From Geothrix sp. (lineage in GTDB: Bacteria; Acidobacteriota; Holophagae; Holophagales; Holophagaceae), in contig NZ_CP126625.1 in the NCBI RefSeq assembly GCF_030219325.1, forward strand, positions 2,406,857 to 2,470,856: DNA of 64,000 nt, read 5' to 3'. Positions 25,151-34,232 of the stretch are shown in pieces. A program made the translations under genes and the position numbers. Position 1 is the first letter of the stretch, and each line of letters opens with the position of its first letter. The notes below the pieces were generated by a model. It saw only the letters and a list, made by a program, of their open reading frames with translations. It ran no database searches and had not been told where the DNA came from.

Positions 25151-26044
25151 ATGACGCTGCGCAAATGGACCTTCACCGTGGACCCCGAGGACGCGGAGCT
25201 GCGCCTGGATCAGCTCATCGCCAAGCGCACGGAGCTGTCCCGGCGTTCGGCCCGGGAGGCCCTGAAGCTGGGCGGCGTGCAGGTGGATCGCAAGCGCGTG
25301 AAGGTGGCGGGCAAGGTGGTGAAACCCGGCATCGAGGTGCGGGTGGCCTTCGATCCCGACCTGCCGCCGGTGCCCACCACCCCCATCCCGGTGGTGTTCG
25401 AGGACGCCTGGATCATCGCCGTGGACAAGCCCGCGGGCCTCGCCACCCAGGGCACCTGGGCCACGGACCGCCACGACCTGCTGGCCCTGCTGAAGACCCA
25501 GCGCCCGGACCTGAGCCTGTTCCTCCACCACCGCCTGGACCAGGGCACCTCGGGTCTGCTGGTGCTGGGCAAGGATCCCAAGGCCAACAAGGGCCTGGCC
25601 GAGGCCTTCGCGGGCCGCGATCTGGAGAAGCTCTACCTGGCGCGCATCTCCGCGCCCCTGGAGGCCTGCACCGTGGACGCCCCCATCGGCCGCATCCGGG
25701 GCGCCGATCCCGGCCGCTTCGGCACCGCCAACCCCCAATCCGGCTCCGCCGGTGTCGATCTCATCGAGCCCCGCTCCGCCCGCACGGACTTCCGCCCCGC
25801 CACGGCGGAAGAAACCGCCGGCCTCGTGCCCGGCCACTGGATCGTGGCCCGCATCCACACGGGCCGCACCCATCAGATCCGCGTCCACCTCGTCCACCTG
25901 GGCCACGCCATCGTGGGCGACGCCCTCTATGGCGGCGCCGCCTCCGACCGCCTGTGGCTCCACGCCTGGCGGCTGGGGCTGAAGCATCCCGTCACCGGAG
26001 AAGACCTGCGGCTGGAGGCGCCGCCAGAGCGGTTCCGCGCATGA
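25151..26044 (+). CDS. RluA-family 23S rRNA/tRNA pseudouridine synthase
   Basis: 297 residues: N-terminal S4 RNA-binding domain (about 18-65) followed by the RluA catalytic domain with catalytic Asp130 in HHRLDQGTSGL, the AVDKPAGL strand before it, and the late RTHQIRVH and GDALYGG motifs. It converts uridine to pseudouridine in RNA; the exact site (RluC/D or other) cannot be fixed from sequence alone. Start ATG 25151 gives the normal family length. It overlaps the lipid kinase gene by four bases. Confidence 0.9.
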   Translation: MTLRKWTFTVDPEDAELRLDQLIAKRTELSRRSAREALKLGGVQVDRKRVKVAGKVVKPGIEVRVAFDPDLPPVPTTPIPVVFEDAWIIAVDKPAGLATQGTWATDRHDLLALLKTQRPDLSLFLHHRLDQGTSGLLVLGKDPKANKGLAEAFAGRDLEKLYLARISAPLEACTVDAPIGRIRGADPGRFGTANPQSGSAGVDLIEPRSARTDFRPATAEETAGLVPGHWIVARIHTGRTHQIRVHLVHLGHAIVGDALYGGAASDRLWLHAWRLGLKHPVTGEDLRLEAPPERFRA

Positions 26045-26988
26045 AGCTGCCGCTGCTCTTCAACCCGGCCTCCGGCACCTCCCCCAAGGACCCCGATGCC
26101 CTCCTGCGGCCGCTGCCCGCGGAGCTGCGGGACCGGGTGGAGCCCCTGCCCTTCGGTCCGCCCTGGGACTTCGGACCGCCCATCGACCAGGCCCAGCGCG
26201 CCGAGGGCCCCCTCTTCATCTGGGGCGGTGACGGCACGATCCACCATGCGGCGAAGGCCCTGATCCAGCGCGGCTGTCCCGTGCCCCTGGCCGCGATCCC
26301 CGGCGGCAGCGGCAACGGGCTGGTGCGCGGCCTGCGCACGCCGCTGGAACCCGCCGGGGCGCTGCGGCGCCTGCTGGAAGGCCGGGAGCTGCGCATGGAC
26401 CTGCCGCGACTGGATGGCGAGCCCTTCCTGAACCTCTGCGGTACCGGCTTCGAGGCCGCCGTGGCCCACCGCTTCGACGCGATGCCCGGCCGGGGCTTCG
26501 GCACCTATGCCCGGGCCTGCTGGCAGCTGTGGCGCAGCTGGCCTGAGACCCGCCTCGCTTGGGACGCCCAGGCCGAGCCCATGGCTGCGGACCATGGCCG
26601 GTTGGAGCGCATCCGGGCCGCCTTCCAGGGCCCCCAGCCCGACCTGCCGGAAACCGCCTGGAGCCTCTGCCTGGCCAATCTGCCCCAGTACGGCTCGGGG
26701 CTGTGGATCGCCCCGGGGGCCGATCCCACCGACGGGGCCCTGCAGTGGGCGACCCTGGCGCGTCCCTCCTGGTTCGACCTGCTGACCGAGGCCCACGTGC
26801 TGTTCCGGGAAGGCGGACGCACGGCGCTCCGCCACGAGGGGCGCTTCCGCAAGGCCACCATGCGCCTGGAGCGCCCCCTGCCCTGGCACCTGGATGGCGA
26901 GCCCGTGGCCGAGCGCGATCGCGCCGAGCTCACCGTCGAACCGCGGGCCTTCCGGATGCAGGTCTCGGAGGCATGTCCCTGGACCTAG
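26041..26988 (+). CDS. Diacylglycerol/sphingosine kinase-like lipid kinase
   Basis: 315 residues with the DAGK catalytic fold: NPASGTSP near the start, the nucleotide-binding WGGDGTIHHA (GGDGT at 62-66) and IPGGSGNGLVRGL, and the later FLNLCGTGFEAAVA motif of the YegS/DgkB superfamily. It probably phosphorylates a membrane lipid such as diacylglycerol. The ATG overlaps the stop of the pseudouridine synthase gene. A strong bidirectional terminator follows seven bases after its stop. Confidence 0.85.
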   Translation: MKLPLLFNPASGTSPKDPDALLRPLPAELRDRVEPLPFGPPWDFGPPIDQAQRAEGPLFIWGGDGTIHHAAKALIQRGCPVPLAAIPGGSGNGLVRGLRTPLEPAGALRRLLEGRELRMDLPRLDGEPFLNLCGTGFEAAVAHRFDAMPGRGFGTYARACWQLWRSWPETRLAWDAQAEPMAADHGRLERIRAAFQGPQPDLPETAWSLCLANLPQYGSGLWIAPGADPTDGALQWATLARPSWFDLLTEAHVLFREGGRTALRHEGRFRKATMRLERPLPWHLDGEPVAERDRAELTVEPRAFRMQVSEACPWT

Positions 26989-26994
26989 TGTCGG

Positions 26995-27038
26995 TCTTAC
27001 GCAAAACCGGCCCCATGCGGGGCCGGTTTTGCGTAAGA
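26995..27038. terminator. Bidirectional intrinsic terminator with 20-base perfect stem
   Basis: Perfect inverted repeat with arms 26995-27014 and 27019-27038 and the loop ATGC. The GC-rich inner stem (CCGGCCCC/GGGGCCGG) is flanked by AAAA on the left and TTTT on the right, so it can terminate from both sides. It lies between the convergent lipid kinase gene and the 27050 gene. Confidence 0.9.
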
Positions 27039-27049
27039 GACACAGATGC

Positions 27050-27889
27050 TCAATGCGGATACACGGCAGGCCCGGTCAGGCTGGGTCCCCGGAACTCGGC
27101 GCTGACGCTGGGGCTGGCGCCCCAGAGGCCGGCCACCATCTTCACCTGGCTGAGGTCGGTCTTGGCGGGATCCCAGTCCCGGCGGATCGCCAGGGTGTAG
27201 GGGTCCTTCGCATCGGACCACCAGGCGGGATCATCCACGATGACGTAGATGGCGGTGGCCTCATCCTTCGGATTCTTGTAGGTGACCATCACGGGCTGGT
27301 GGGCGATGGCCGCCTGCATCATCCCGGGCCCGGGGGTGCCCCACTTGTCCACGAGCATGAGGCGGAACCAGGCCGTCTTGGTGTGCTGGACCTCGACCTG
27401 GACGGTGCCGCCAGCGGGCACGGAGATGCCGTAGGCACGCCAGCCGGCCGGGGTCTGCACGTAGTCCGTGAGGAGGTCGACGCTGTCCCCGATGGGGCTC
27501 ACCGGGATGAACCCGCTCCTGGACAGCCACTGGATCTCGGCCATGAGGTCACGGCCGCGCCAGTAGTCCAGGGTCGGCATCGACGTGCAGCGGACCCAGG
27601 GGGGCGGCACGATGGTCCGGGTGCCCGGGTAGTAGCTGACCTTCACGCGGGTGCGGCCGGGATCCGTCGTCCGATGGATGATGCCGGGCTTGGGAAGCCT
27701 GGCATCGGGCTCCCGCGTCGTCTGGGGGGTGGGGGCGGGGAGGGTGGCGCTGTTGCCCTTGTCCCGGGGCGACTGGGGCTGGGGGCGTGGCACCTTGCCT
27801 TCCTGTGGCGAAGCGCCACAGAGGGTCGATGCCAGGGCGAGCCCGGCAACTGCGGTCATGAAACGGTGTTGCGGAAACCAGGTTCGCAT
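27050..27889 (-). CDS. Secreted protein of unknown function
   Basis: 279 residues with an N-terminal signal peptide (hydrophobic 11-25, ending STLCGAS; the Cys is not in a proper lipobox). A proline-rich linker (about 33-70) leads to a beta-rich domain with many aromatic residues (VSYYPGTRTIVPPPW, GWRAYGISVPAGGTVQVEV) that reminds of a pre-peptidase C-terminal or beta-sandwich fold. I recognise no family. The start has one of the best ribosome sites of the window (AAGGAGGTG, 27902-27894). Divergent from murC. Confidence 0.75.
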   Translation of the reverse strand: MRTWFPQHRFMTAVAGLALASTLCGASPQEGKVPRPQPQSPRDKGNSATLPAPTPQTTREPDARLPKPGIIHRTTDPGRTRVKVSYYPGTRTIVPPPWVRCTSMPTLDYWRGRDLMAEIQWLSRSGFIPVSPIGDSVDLLTDYVQTPAGWRAYGISVPAGGTVQVEVQHTKTAWFRLMLVDKWGTPGPGMMQAAIAHQPVMVTYKNPKDEATAIYVIVDDPAWWSDAKDPYTLAIRRDWDPAKTDLSQVKMVAGLWGASPSVSAEFRGPSLTGPAVYPH

Positions 27890-28001
27890 CGCACACCTCC
27901 TTGGATCGGAATGGAACTTCTATCATGCCAGACCCATGCCATCCGTCTCGCGCAGCCCGCCATGGCGGTATGCTGGCGCTTTCCAAGATGGGGGCTTCCA
28001 G

Positions 28002-29369
28002 GTGTTCGGCAAGATCCAGCACATCCATTTCGTGGGCATCGGCGGCATCGGGATGTCGGGCATCGCCGAGGTGCTCGCCAACCTGGGCTACCAGGTATCC
28101 GGCTCCGACCTCAAGGAGAGCGCCGCCACCCAGCGGCTGCGCAGCCTCGGCATCACGGTCCACCTGGGCCATGAGGGCCGCGCCATCGAGGGCGCGCAGG
28201 TGGTGGTGATCAGCTCCGCCGTGAAGGGTGACAACCCCGAGGTCGTGGCGGCCCATGCCGCCAAGGTCCCGGTGATCCCCCGGGGCGAGATGCTGGCCGA
28301 GCTCATGCGCATGAAATACGGCATCGCCGTCGCCGGCTCCCACGGCAAGACCACCACCACCAGCATGGTGGCCCAGGTGCTGAACCAGGGCGGCATCGAT
28401 CCCACCATCGTCATCGGCGGCAAGCTCGGCACCATCGGCAGCAACGCCAAGCTGGGCAAGGGCCCCTTCCTGGTGGCCGAGGCCGACGAGAGCGATGGCA
28501 GCTTCCTCATGCTGAATCCCACCCTGGCCGTCATCACCAACATCGACCGCGAGCACCTGGACCACTACAAGGACCTGGACGAGATCCAGGACGCCTTCGT
28601 GGCCTTCGCCAACAAGGTGCCCTTCTACGGTTCCGTCTTCCTCTGCCTCGACGATGCCAACGCCGCCGCGGTGCGGCCGCGCCTGAAACGCCGCGTCCGC
28701 ACCTACGGCACCCACCCGCAGGTGGACATCCGCGCCCGGGAGATCCGGCAGGACGGCTTCCGCACGCACTTCAAGGTGACGGCCCAGGGCGCGGACCTGG
28801 GCGCCTTCAGCCTCGGCGTCCCCGGGCACCACATGGTGCTGAACGCCCTGGCCGCCATCGGCATCGCCCTGGAGCTCGACGTGGAGCCCGACGTCATCCG
28901 GGCCAGCCTCTCCAGCTTCACGGGAGCGGACCGCCGCTTCCACCTGAAGGGCGAGCGGGGCGGCGTGCTGGTGGTGGACGACTACGGGCACCATCCCACG
29001 GAGATCGCGGCCACCCTGGCCGCGGCCCGGGCCGGCTTCCCCGACCGCCGCCTGGTGGCGGCCTTCCAGCCCCATCGCTACAGCCGCACCAGGGCCCTGC
29101 TGGACGAGTTCGGCACCGCCTTCTTCGAGGCGGACTGCGTTCTCGTCACCGACGTCTACCCCGCCGGGGAGCAACCCCTCCAGGGCGTGGATGGCGCCGC
29201 CGTGGTCGAGGCGCTGCGCTCCCACGGCCAGAAGGAGGTCCACCTGGTGGGCCGGGTGGAGGAGCTGCCGGAAGCCCTCAAGCGCCTCACCCGGAACGGG
29301 GATCTGGTGATCACCTTCGGCGCCGGTTCCATCACCAACGCCGGTCCTGCCTTCCTCGAGCTGGACTGA
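28002..29369 (+). CDS. murC: UDP-N-acetylmuramate--L-alanine ligase
   Basis: 455 residues. Starts with KIQHIHFVGIGGIGMSGIAE, the Rossmann-type UDP-binding segment of MurC, then the ATP loop AGSHGKTTTT (111-120), the EADESDGSF and NIDREHLDHY motifs, and DDYGHHPTEI in the C-terminal domain, which together distinguish MurC from MurD/E/F. It adds L-Ala to UDP-MurNAc in the cytoplasm for peptidoglycan synthesis. I chose the GTG at 28002 because it sets the family-typical N-terminus; upstream in-frame ATGs would add 20-plus unrelated residues. It stands outside any mur/fts cluster and is followed after two bases by an M14 peptidase gene. Confidence 0.93.
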   Translation: MFGKIQHIHFVGIGGIGMSGIAEVLANLGYQVSGSDLKESAATQRLRSLGITVHLGHEGRAIEGAQVVVISSAVKGDNPEVVAAHAAKVPVIPRGEMLAELMRMKYGIAVAGSHGKTTTTSMVAQVLNQGGIDPTIVIGGKLGTIGSNAKLGKGPFLVAEADESDGSFLMLNPTLAVITNIDREHLDHYKDLDEIQDAFVAFANKVPFYGSVFLCLDDANAAAVRPRLKRRVRTYGTHPQVDIRAREIRQDGFRTHFKVTAQGADLGAFSLGVPGHHMVLNALAAIGIALELDVEPDVIRASLSSFTGADRRFHLKGERGGVLVVDDYGHHPTEIAATLAAARAGFPDRRLVAAFQPHRYSRTRALLDEFGTAFFEADCVLVTDVYPAGEQPLQGVDGAAVVEALRSHGQKEVHLVGRVEELPEALKRLTRNGDLVITFGAGSITNAGPAFLELD

Positions 29370-29371
29370 AC

Positions 29372-32005
29372 ATGGGAGTCCCGATTCGCCTCGCCCCCGC
29401 CGCCCTGCTCTGCGCCTCCACCCTCGTCGCCGGCCTGCCCGCGGGCCTGCTGCCCCCCTCCGACCACCGGCCGGAGGTGCCCCAGCCCGAGCTGGGCCAG
29501 CGCTACACGAGCCACGAGGCCCTCCTCGCCTACGCGCGGGCGCTGGCCGCCGCCGCGCCGGATCGCCTGCGGCTGACGACCCTGGGCGTCACGGAGGAGG
29601 GCCGCGAGCAGCCCTTCCTCGTGATCACCTCGCCCGCGAACCTGAAGCGCCTCGAGGAATGGAAGGCGCTGAACGCCAGGCTCGCCGAGCCGAGGACCTG
29701 CTCCGAGGACGAGGCCCGGCGCATCGCCGAGACCAGCCCCGTGTTCGTGTGGCTGGGCTATTCCGTCCACGGCTCCGAGGTCTCCGGCTCCGAGGCCGCC
29801 CTGGCCGTGGCCTACCACTTCGCCGCGGCCCGCAGCCCCGAGGTGCTGAGGCAGCTGGACCGGGTGGTGATCCTCATGGATCTCACCCAGAACCCGGATG
29901 GCCGGGCCCGCCACCTCCAGGGCGTCGCCGAGGCCACCACCCCCTTCATCGCCAACGATCCGGCGGATGCCCAGAACACCTCCCGGTGGCCCGCCGGCCG
30001 ATTCAACCACCGGCTCTTCGACCTGAACCGCGACTGGGCCTGGCAGACCCAGGGCGAGACCCGCGCCAAGACCGCCGCCTTCCTGCAGTGGAACCCCCAG
30101 GTGGTGGCGGACTTCCACGAGATGCAGCCGGAAACGAGCTACTACTTCCCCCCCACCATGCAGCCCATCCACGAGGCCCTGCCCAAGGCCTTTTCGGGAC
30201 GGTGGCAGGCGGCCTTCGGCAAGGGCGTGGCCCAGGCCTTCGACGCCCGGGGCTGGGCCTATTTCAGCCGCGACGTGTTCGACCTCTTCTACCCGGGCTA
30301 CGGGGATTCCTGGCCCACCTTCCAGGGCGCCGTGGGCATGACCTTCGAAGTGGCCGGACAGGGCGGCGTGGCCTACCGGCGCCTGGACGGCGAGATCCTC
30401 ACCCTGGAGAGCCGGATCCGGCGCCACGCCGCGGCCAGCCTCGCCACCGTGGCCACCGCCGCCGCCGAGCGCCAGCCCCTCCTCCTGGATTTCCAGCGGG
30501 CCCGGCGCGAGCAGGTGGCCCTGGGCGACAGGGCCGGCGCCTTCCTCTTCGCCGAAGGGGACGATCCCGCCCGGGCCCGTCAGCTCGCCACGCTCCTGGA
30601 GCGGAACGGCATCGAGGTGCAGCGCACCACCGCCGAGCTGGCCACGTCCGGCCTCGAGCCCATCGGCCTGGCCCGGTCCGCCGGCCTGCCCGCGGGCAGC
30701 TACCTGGTGCCGCTGGATCAGCCCAAGGGCGCCCTGGCCCAGGCCCTGCTCGAAGGTGAGGCCCGCATGGGTCCCAAGCCCACCTACGACATCACCGCCT
30801 GGAGCCTGCCCATCGCCTTCCACGTGCCCGCCTGGCGCGCCAAGGCCCGGCCGAAGGTCGCCACGGCGATCCGCCCGGACGCCGCGCCGACCGCCCTTGC
30901 TGAGGCCGCCTGGGGCTACCTCCTGCCCGCCGGCCACGAAGGCGTGGAGCGCACCCTGGCGACGCTGCTGCTGGAGGGATTCAAGGCCACCGCCCTGGCG
31001 GAACCCGCCCAGTTCCAGGACCGCAAGCTCGACGCCGGCACCATCGTCCTGCGGAAGAGCGGGAATCCCCCCGGCCTGAAGGCCAGGCTCGAGGCCCTGG
31101 GCCAGCTCAACCGGCACCCCGTGCTCGCCACCGATACGGCCCAGATGACCTCGGGACCCGACCTCGGCTCGAATCGCGCCCTCATCCTGAAGGCCCCCCG
31201 GATCGCCGTACTCATGGACCGGCCCGCTGACGCCCCCGCCTTCGGCGCCCTGGCCCACACCCTGACCGAGGCGGGCCTGCCCTTCGTGCAGCTGCGGACG
31301 GATCGCCTGGGCTCCACGCCGCTGGCGCGCTTCACGCACCTCGTGCTGGTGGACGACAGCCAGGGGCACGACAGCGCCCAGGGCAGGGCCTGGCAGCAGG
31401 TCCTCGGCGAGGGCGGCGCAGCCAAGCTGAAGGCCTGGATCGCGGAGGGCGGCACCCTGCTGGCCTTCCAGGGCGGCGCCGCCTACGCCTCCCGGGCCGG
31501 CCTGACGCCCACGGGCTTCCACCTGCTGGCCAAGGCCGCGGAGGAGGCGCGGCTGAAGGAGAAGGATCCCAAGCGGGAGGCGCCGAAGGTCGATCCCGCC
31601 GAGCTAGTGCGCCCCTGGGACAAGCGGGAGGACCGCGCCCTGGAGGAGAGCATCCCCGGCACCTTCCTGAAGGTCCGGGTGGATGGCTCACATCCCCTGG
31701 CCTGGGGCCTGCACGCGGACCAGGGCGCAGCGGTGCTCGACACCAGCGATCCCATCCTCGAGCTGAGCGCGGGCGGGGAGAACCCCCTCCACTTCGCCAA
31801 GGAGGATCTGAAGGTCTCCGGCCTCCTGCCCAAGGCCATGGAGGCCAGGCTGCACCAGACCGCCTGGGCCATCCGCGAGCGGTCCGGCCTGGGCGCCGTG
31901 ATCCTGCTGGCGGGCGATCCGGTCTTCCGGGCCCAGACGCCGTTCACGCGGCGCCTCCTCTTCAACGCCATCTTCTTCGGCCCCTACCGCCCCGTCACGG
32001 AGTAG
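29372..32005 (+). CDS. Secreted M14-family zinc carboxypeptidase
   Basis: 877 residues. A signal peptide is followed by the M14 catalytic domain: zinc ligands His133 and Glu136 (SVHGSEVSG) and His249 (ADFHEM), the substrate-binding NPDGRAR and FDLNRDWAW segments, and the general-base region TFEVAGQGG near residue 326. After about residue 370 comes a 500-residue C-terminal part without clear domains, perhaps containing a glutamine amidotransferase-like fold. M14 enzymes remove C-terminal residues from peptides or from peptidoglycan stems. It starts two bases after murC, so the two are probably cotranscribed. Confidence 0.87.
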   Translation: MGVPIRLAPAALLCASTLVAGLPAGLLPPSDHRPEVPQPELGQRYTSHEALLAYARALAAAAPDRLRLTTLGVTEEGREQPFLVITSPANLKRLEEWKALNARLAEPRTCSEDEARRIAETSPVFVWLGYSVHGSEVSGSEAALAVAYHFAAARSPEVLRQLDRVVILMDLTQNPDGRARHLQGVAEATTPFIANDPADAQNTSRWPAGRFNHRLFDLNRDWAWQTQGETRAKTAAFLQWNPQVVADFHEMQPETSYYFPPTMQPIHEALPKAFSGRWQAAFGKGVAQAFDARGWAYFSRDVFDLFYPGYGDSWPTFQGAVGMTFEVAGQGGVAYRRLDGEILTLESRIRRHAAASLATVATAAAERQPLLLDFQRARREQVALGDRAGAFLFAEGDDPARARQLATLLERNGIEVQRTTAELATSGLEPIGLARSAGLPAGSYLVPLDQPKGALAQALLEGEARMGPKPTYDITAWSLPIAFHVPAWRAKARPKVATAIRPDAAPTALAEAAWGYLLPAGHEGVERTLATLLLEGFKATALAEPAQFQDRKLDAGTIVLRKSGNPPGLKARLEALGQLNRHPVLATDTAQMTSGPDLGSNRALILKAPRIAVLMDRPADAPAFGALAHTLTEAGLPFVQLRTDRLGSTPLARFTHLVLVDDSQGHDSAQGRAWQQVLGEGGAAKLKAWIAEGGTLLAFQGGAAYASRAGLTPTGFHLLAKAAEEARLKEKDPKREAPKVDPAELVRPWDKREDRALEESIPGTFLKVRVDGSHPLAWGLHADQGAAVLDTSDPILELSAGGENPLHFAKEDLKVSGLLPKAMEARLHQTAWAIRERSGLGAVILLAGDPVFRAQTPFTRRLLFNAIFFGPYRPVTE

Positions 32006-32012
32006 CCCGTCT

Positions 32013-32582
32013 ATGGGATTACGGTTCACCCTCGCCATCACCGGAGCCTCCGGCTCGGCCTTCGGCGTGGCCGTCCTCCGGCGGCTCTCTGCCAGCCCGG
32101 CGGTGGAACACGTGGCCCTGCTGCTCTCGCCCACGGGGAAGCGCTGCCTCTTTGATGAAGTGGGGTTGACGCCGAAGGACCTCGCAGCCCTGCCCAAGGT
32201 GGGCCTGCGCGATGAGCGCGACCTGGGCGCCGACATCTCGTCGGGCTCGTACCGCCACGATGGCATGGCCATCGTGCCCTGCAGCGCGGGGGCCATGGGC
32301 CGCATCGCCGCGGGCGTGAGCGAGTCCCTGGTGAGCCGCGCGGCGGACGTCTGCCTCAAGGAGCGCCGGCCCCTGGTGCTGTGTCTGCGGGAAACGCCGC
32401 TGAACCGCATCCACCTGGAGAACATGCTCCGCATCCACGACGCGGGCGGCGTCGTCATGCCGATCATGCCCGGCTTCTACAGCGGGCCGAAGTCCCTGGA
32501 GGACCTCTTCGACACCTTCGCGACCCGGGTGCTGGATCAGCTCGGGCTGTCCGAAGCGGATGCACGGCGATGGAAGGGTTGA
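32013..32582 (+). CDS. ubiX: UbiX-type flavin prenyltransferase
   Basis: 189 residues. Opens with LAITGASGSAFGVAVLR (flavin-binding loop) and has the SSGSYRHDGMAIVPCSAGAMGRIA and RETPLNRIHLENM segments of UbiX/Pad1. The enzyme makes prenylated FMN, the cofactor of UbiD-family decarboxylases; no ubiD gene is in this window. It follows the M14 gene by seven bases and overlaps the PfkB gene by 13. Confidence 0.92.
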   Translation: MGLRFTLAITGASGSAFGVAVLRRLSASPAVEHVALLLSPTGKRCLFDEVGLTPKDLAALPKVGLRDERDLGADISSGSYRHDGMAIVPCSAGAMGRIAAGVSESLVSRAADVCLKERRPLVLCLRETPLNRIHLENMLRIHDAGGVVMPIMPGFYSGPKSLEDLFDTFATRVLDQLGLSEADARRWKG

Positions 32583-33505
32583 GGCCGTCCCCTGAGGTGG
32601 TGGTCCTCGGCTGCGCCGGGGTCGACACGAACGTCTTCCTGCCGGGGCGGGAGGTGGACTGGAGCGTCGAGGCCAACTTCACGGAGAACCTCGACACGCC
32701 CGGCCAGGCGGGGGTCTACGCCAGCCGGGGCTACGCGGCCCTGGGGCGGCGCGTGGCCTTCATCGGCAACCTGGGCGAGGATGCCTGCGGCGCCATGGTG
32801 CGCGAGGCCTTCTCCCGCGATGGCGTCGATGTCCGCGGCATGTTCACGGATCCCGCCGGCACCGCCCGCAGCATCAACGTGATGTACCCGGACGGCCGCC
32901 GGAAGAACTTCTACGATGCCCGCGCGGCCTCGGGCCTCCGCCCGGATCCGGCGCGCTGCCGCGAGGTCATGGCCGGCGCCAGGCTGGTGCATTCCCACCT
33001 GGCAGACTGGGCCCGCCACCTCCTGCCCATGGCCAGGGAGCTGGGCCTGGTGGTCGCCTGCGACCTGCAGGACGTGGTGGATCCCGGCGATGCGTACAGG
33101 CAGGACTTCATCCGTGAATCCGACATCCTGTTCTTCTCGGCCGCCAACCACGCCGATCCCGCTCCGCTCATCCGGCGCTTCCTGCAGGACCGGCCCGAGC
33201 GCATCGTGGTCTCCGGCATGGGCGCCCAGGGCTGTGCCCTGGGCACCCGGAAGGGCATCCGGTTCTTCCCCCCCGAGCCCTCGGACCTGCCCCTGATCGA
33301 CACCAACGGCGCCGGCGATTCGCTGGCCGTGGGCTTCCTCACCAGCCACGTGCTGGAGGGCCGGCCCCTGGCGGAGTCCATCCGCCGCGGCCAGCTCGCC
33401 GCGCGGCACTGCTGCACGCTGCGGGGCACCTCGGAGGGCCTCATCCGCGCCCGGGCCCTGGACGCGCTCGCCCTGGCCTCTGCGCCGGCGCCAGAGCTGC
33501 GATAG
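32570..33505 (+). CDS. PfkB-family carbohydrate/nucleoside kinase
   Basis: 311 residues of the ribokinase fold. N-terminal VVVLGCAGVDTNVFLPG, the two-glycine AFIGNLGEDACG region and the C-terminal signature IDTNGAGDSLAVGF with catalytic Asp250 identify the family. Substrate (sugar, nucleoside or other) cannot be assigned. Start ATG 32570 lies inside the end of ubiX (13-base overlap), suggesting coupled translation; GTG alternatives downstream would cut the first strand. Confidence 0.87.
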   Translation: MEGLRPSPEVVVLGCAGVDTNVFLPGREVDWSVEANFTENLDTPGQAGVYASRGYAALGRRVAFIGNLGEDACGAMVREAFSRDGVDVRGMFTDPAGTARSINVMYPDGRRKNFYDARAASGLRPDPARCREVMAGARLVHSHLADWARHLLPMARELGLVVACDLQDVVDPGDAYRQDFIRESDILFFSAANHADPAPLIRRFLQDRPERIVVSGMGAQGCALGTRKGIRFFPPEPSDLPLIDTNGAGDSLAVGFLTSHVLEGRPLAESIRRGQLAARHCCTLRGTSEGLIRARALDALALASAPAPELR

Positions 33506-33514
33506 CCTGGAGCC

Positions 33515-34222
33515 ATGCGCGGTCGGGTGGTCCCCCAGTTCCTCGGTCTTCTGCTCCTGGCTTCGGGCCTGTCCGCCCAGGGGCCGCTGCCCCTGGAGGC
33601 CCTGGCCCCCCAGCACCGGGCCGCAGTGCAGGACATCCTCAGTCGCCTTGACTTCACGTTCCGGATCCGGACCCCGCCCCGGAAGGTGCGTCTGGCCACG
33701 GTGGAGAAGCTCTACGACCGGCCCCGGCTCTGCGCGGCCATGTGGCGCTACTGCCAGTTCGTGCCCACCTTCTACACCTTCGAGGTCCCCCCGGCCACCT
33801 TCACCGTCGACGACCTGCGGGGCCTGCACGGGACCATGACCCTCATCTACAAGCGGCCCGGCTATCGGATCTACATCGCTGACGGCCGGGTGGAGCGGGG
33901 GCGGATGGGCAATCCCATGGCGGTGGGCGCGAAGATGGTCACGGCCTACCGCTACCACGAGGGGCCCAACGGCCTGGAGGGCGAACTCCAGACCTGGACG
34001 GCCCTGGACAGCGCCCTGCTGGGTTTCCTGAGCCGCCCCTTCCGGAGCTACATCCAGAAGCGCCAGGAGGAGTTCATCGCCTACATCTTCTTCAACATCG
34101 CCCAGGGCAGCGAGTTCGCGGAGAGCCACCCCCAGGAGTTCTGGGAGCCGCTACAGCGCGAAAGCGATCCGGTCGCCCTGGCCGAATTCGAGGCCGCCTT
34201 CGGCCGGGGCCGGAAGCGCTGA
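33515..34222 (+). CDS. Secreted protein of unknown function
   Basis: 235 residues with a signal peptide (about 1-21, ending LSAQ). The rest is mixed alpha/beta: VRLATVEKLYDRPRLCAAMWRY, then a strand-rich middle (YTFEVPPATFTVDDL, GYRIYIADGRVERG) and a helical C-terminal third. I recognise no family or catalytic motif. It is the last gene of the murC-M14-ubiX-PfkB string, nine bases after the kinase, and converges on ftsX. Confidence 0.7.
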   Translation: MRGRVVPQFLGLLLLASGLSAQGPLPLEALAPQHRAAVQDILSRLDFTFRIRTPPRKVRLATVEKLYDRPRLCAAMWRYCQFVPTFYTFEVPPATFTVDDLRGLHGTMTLIYKRPGYRIYIADGRVERGRMGNPMAVGAKMVTAYRYHEGPNGLEGELQTWTALDSALLGFLSRPFRSYIQKRQEEFIAYIFFNIAQGSEFAESHPQEFWEPLQRESDPVALAEFEAAFGRGRKR

Positions 34223-34232
34223 AGAAGGCAGC

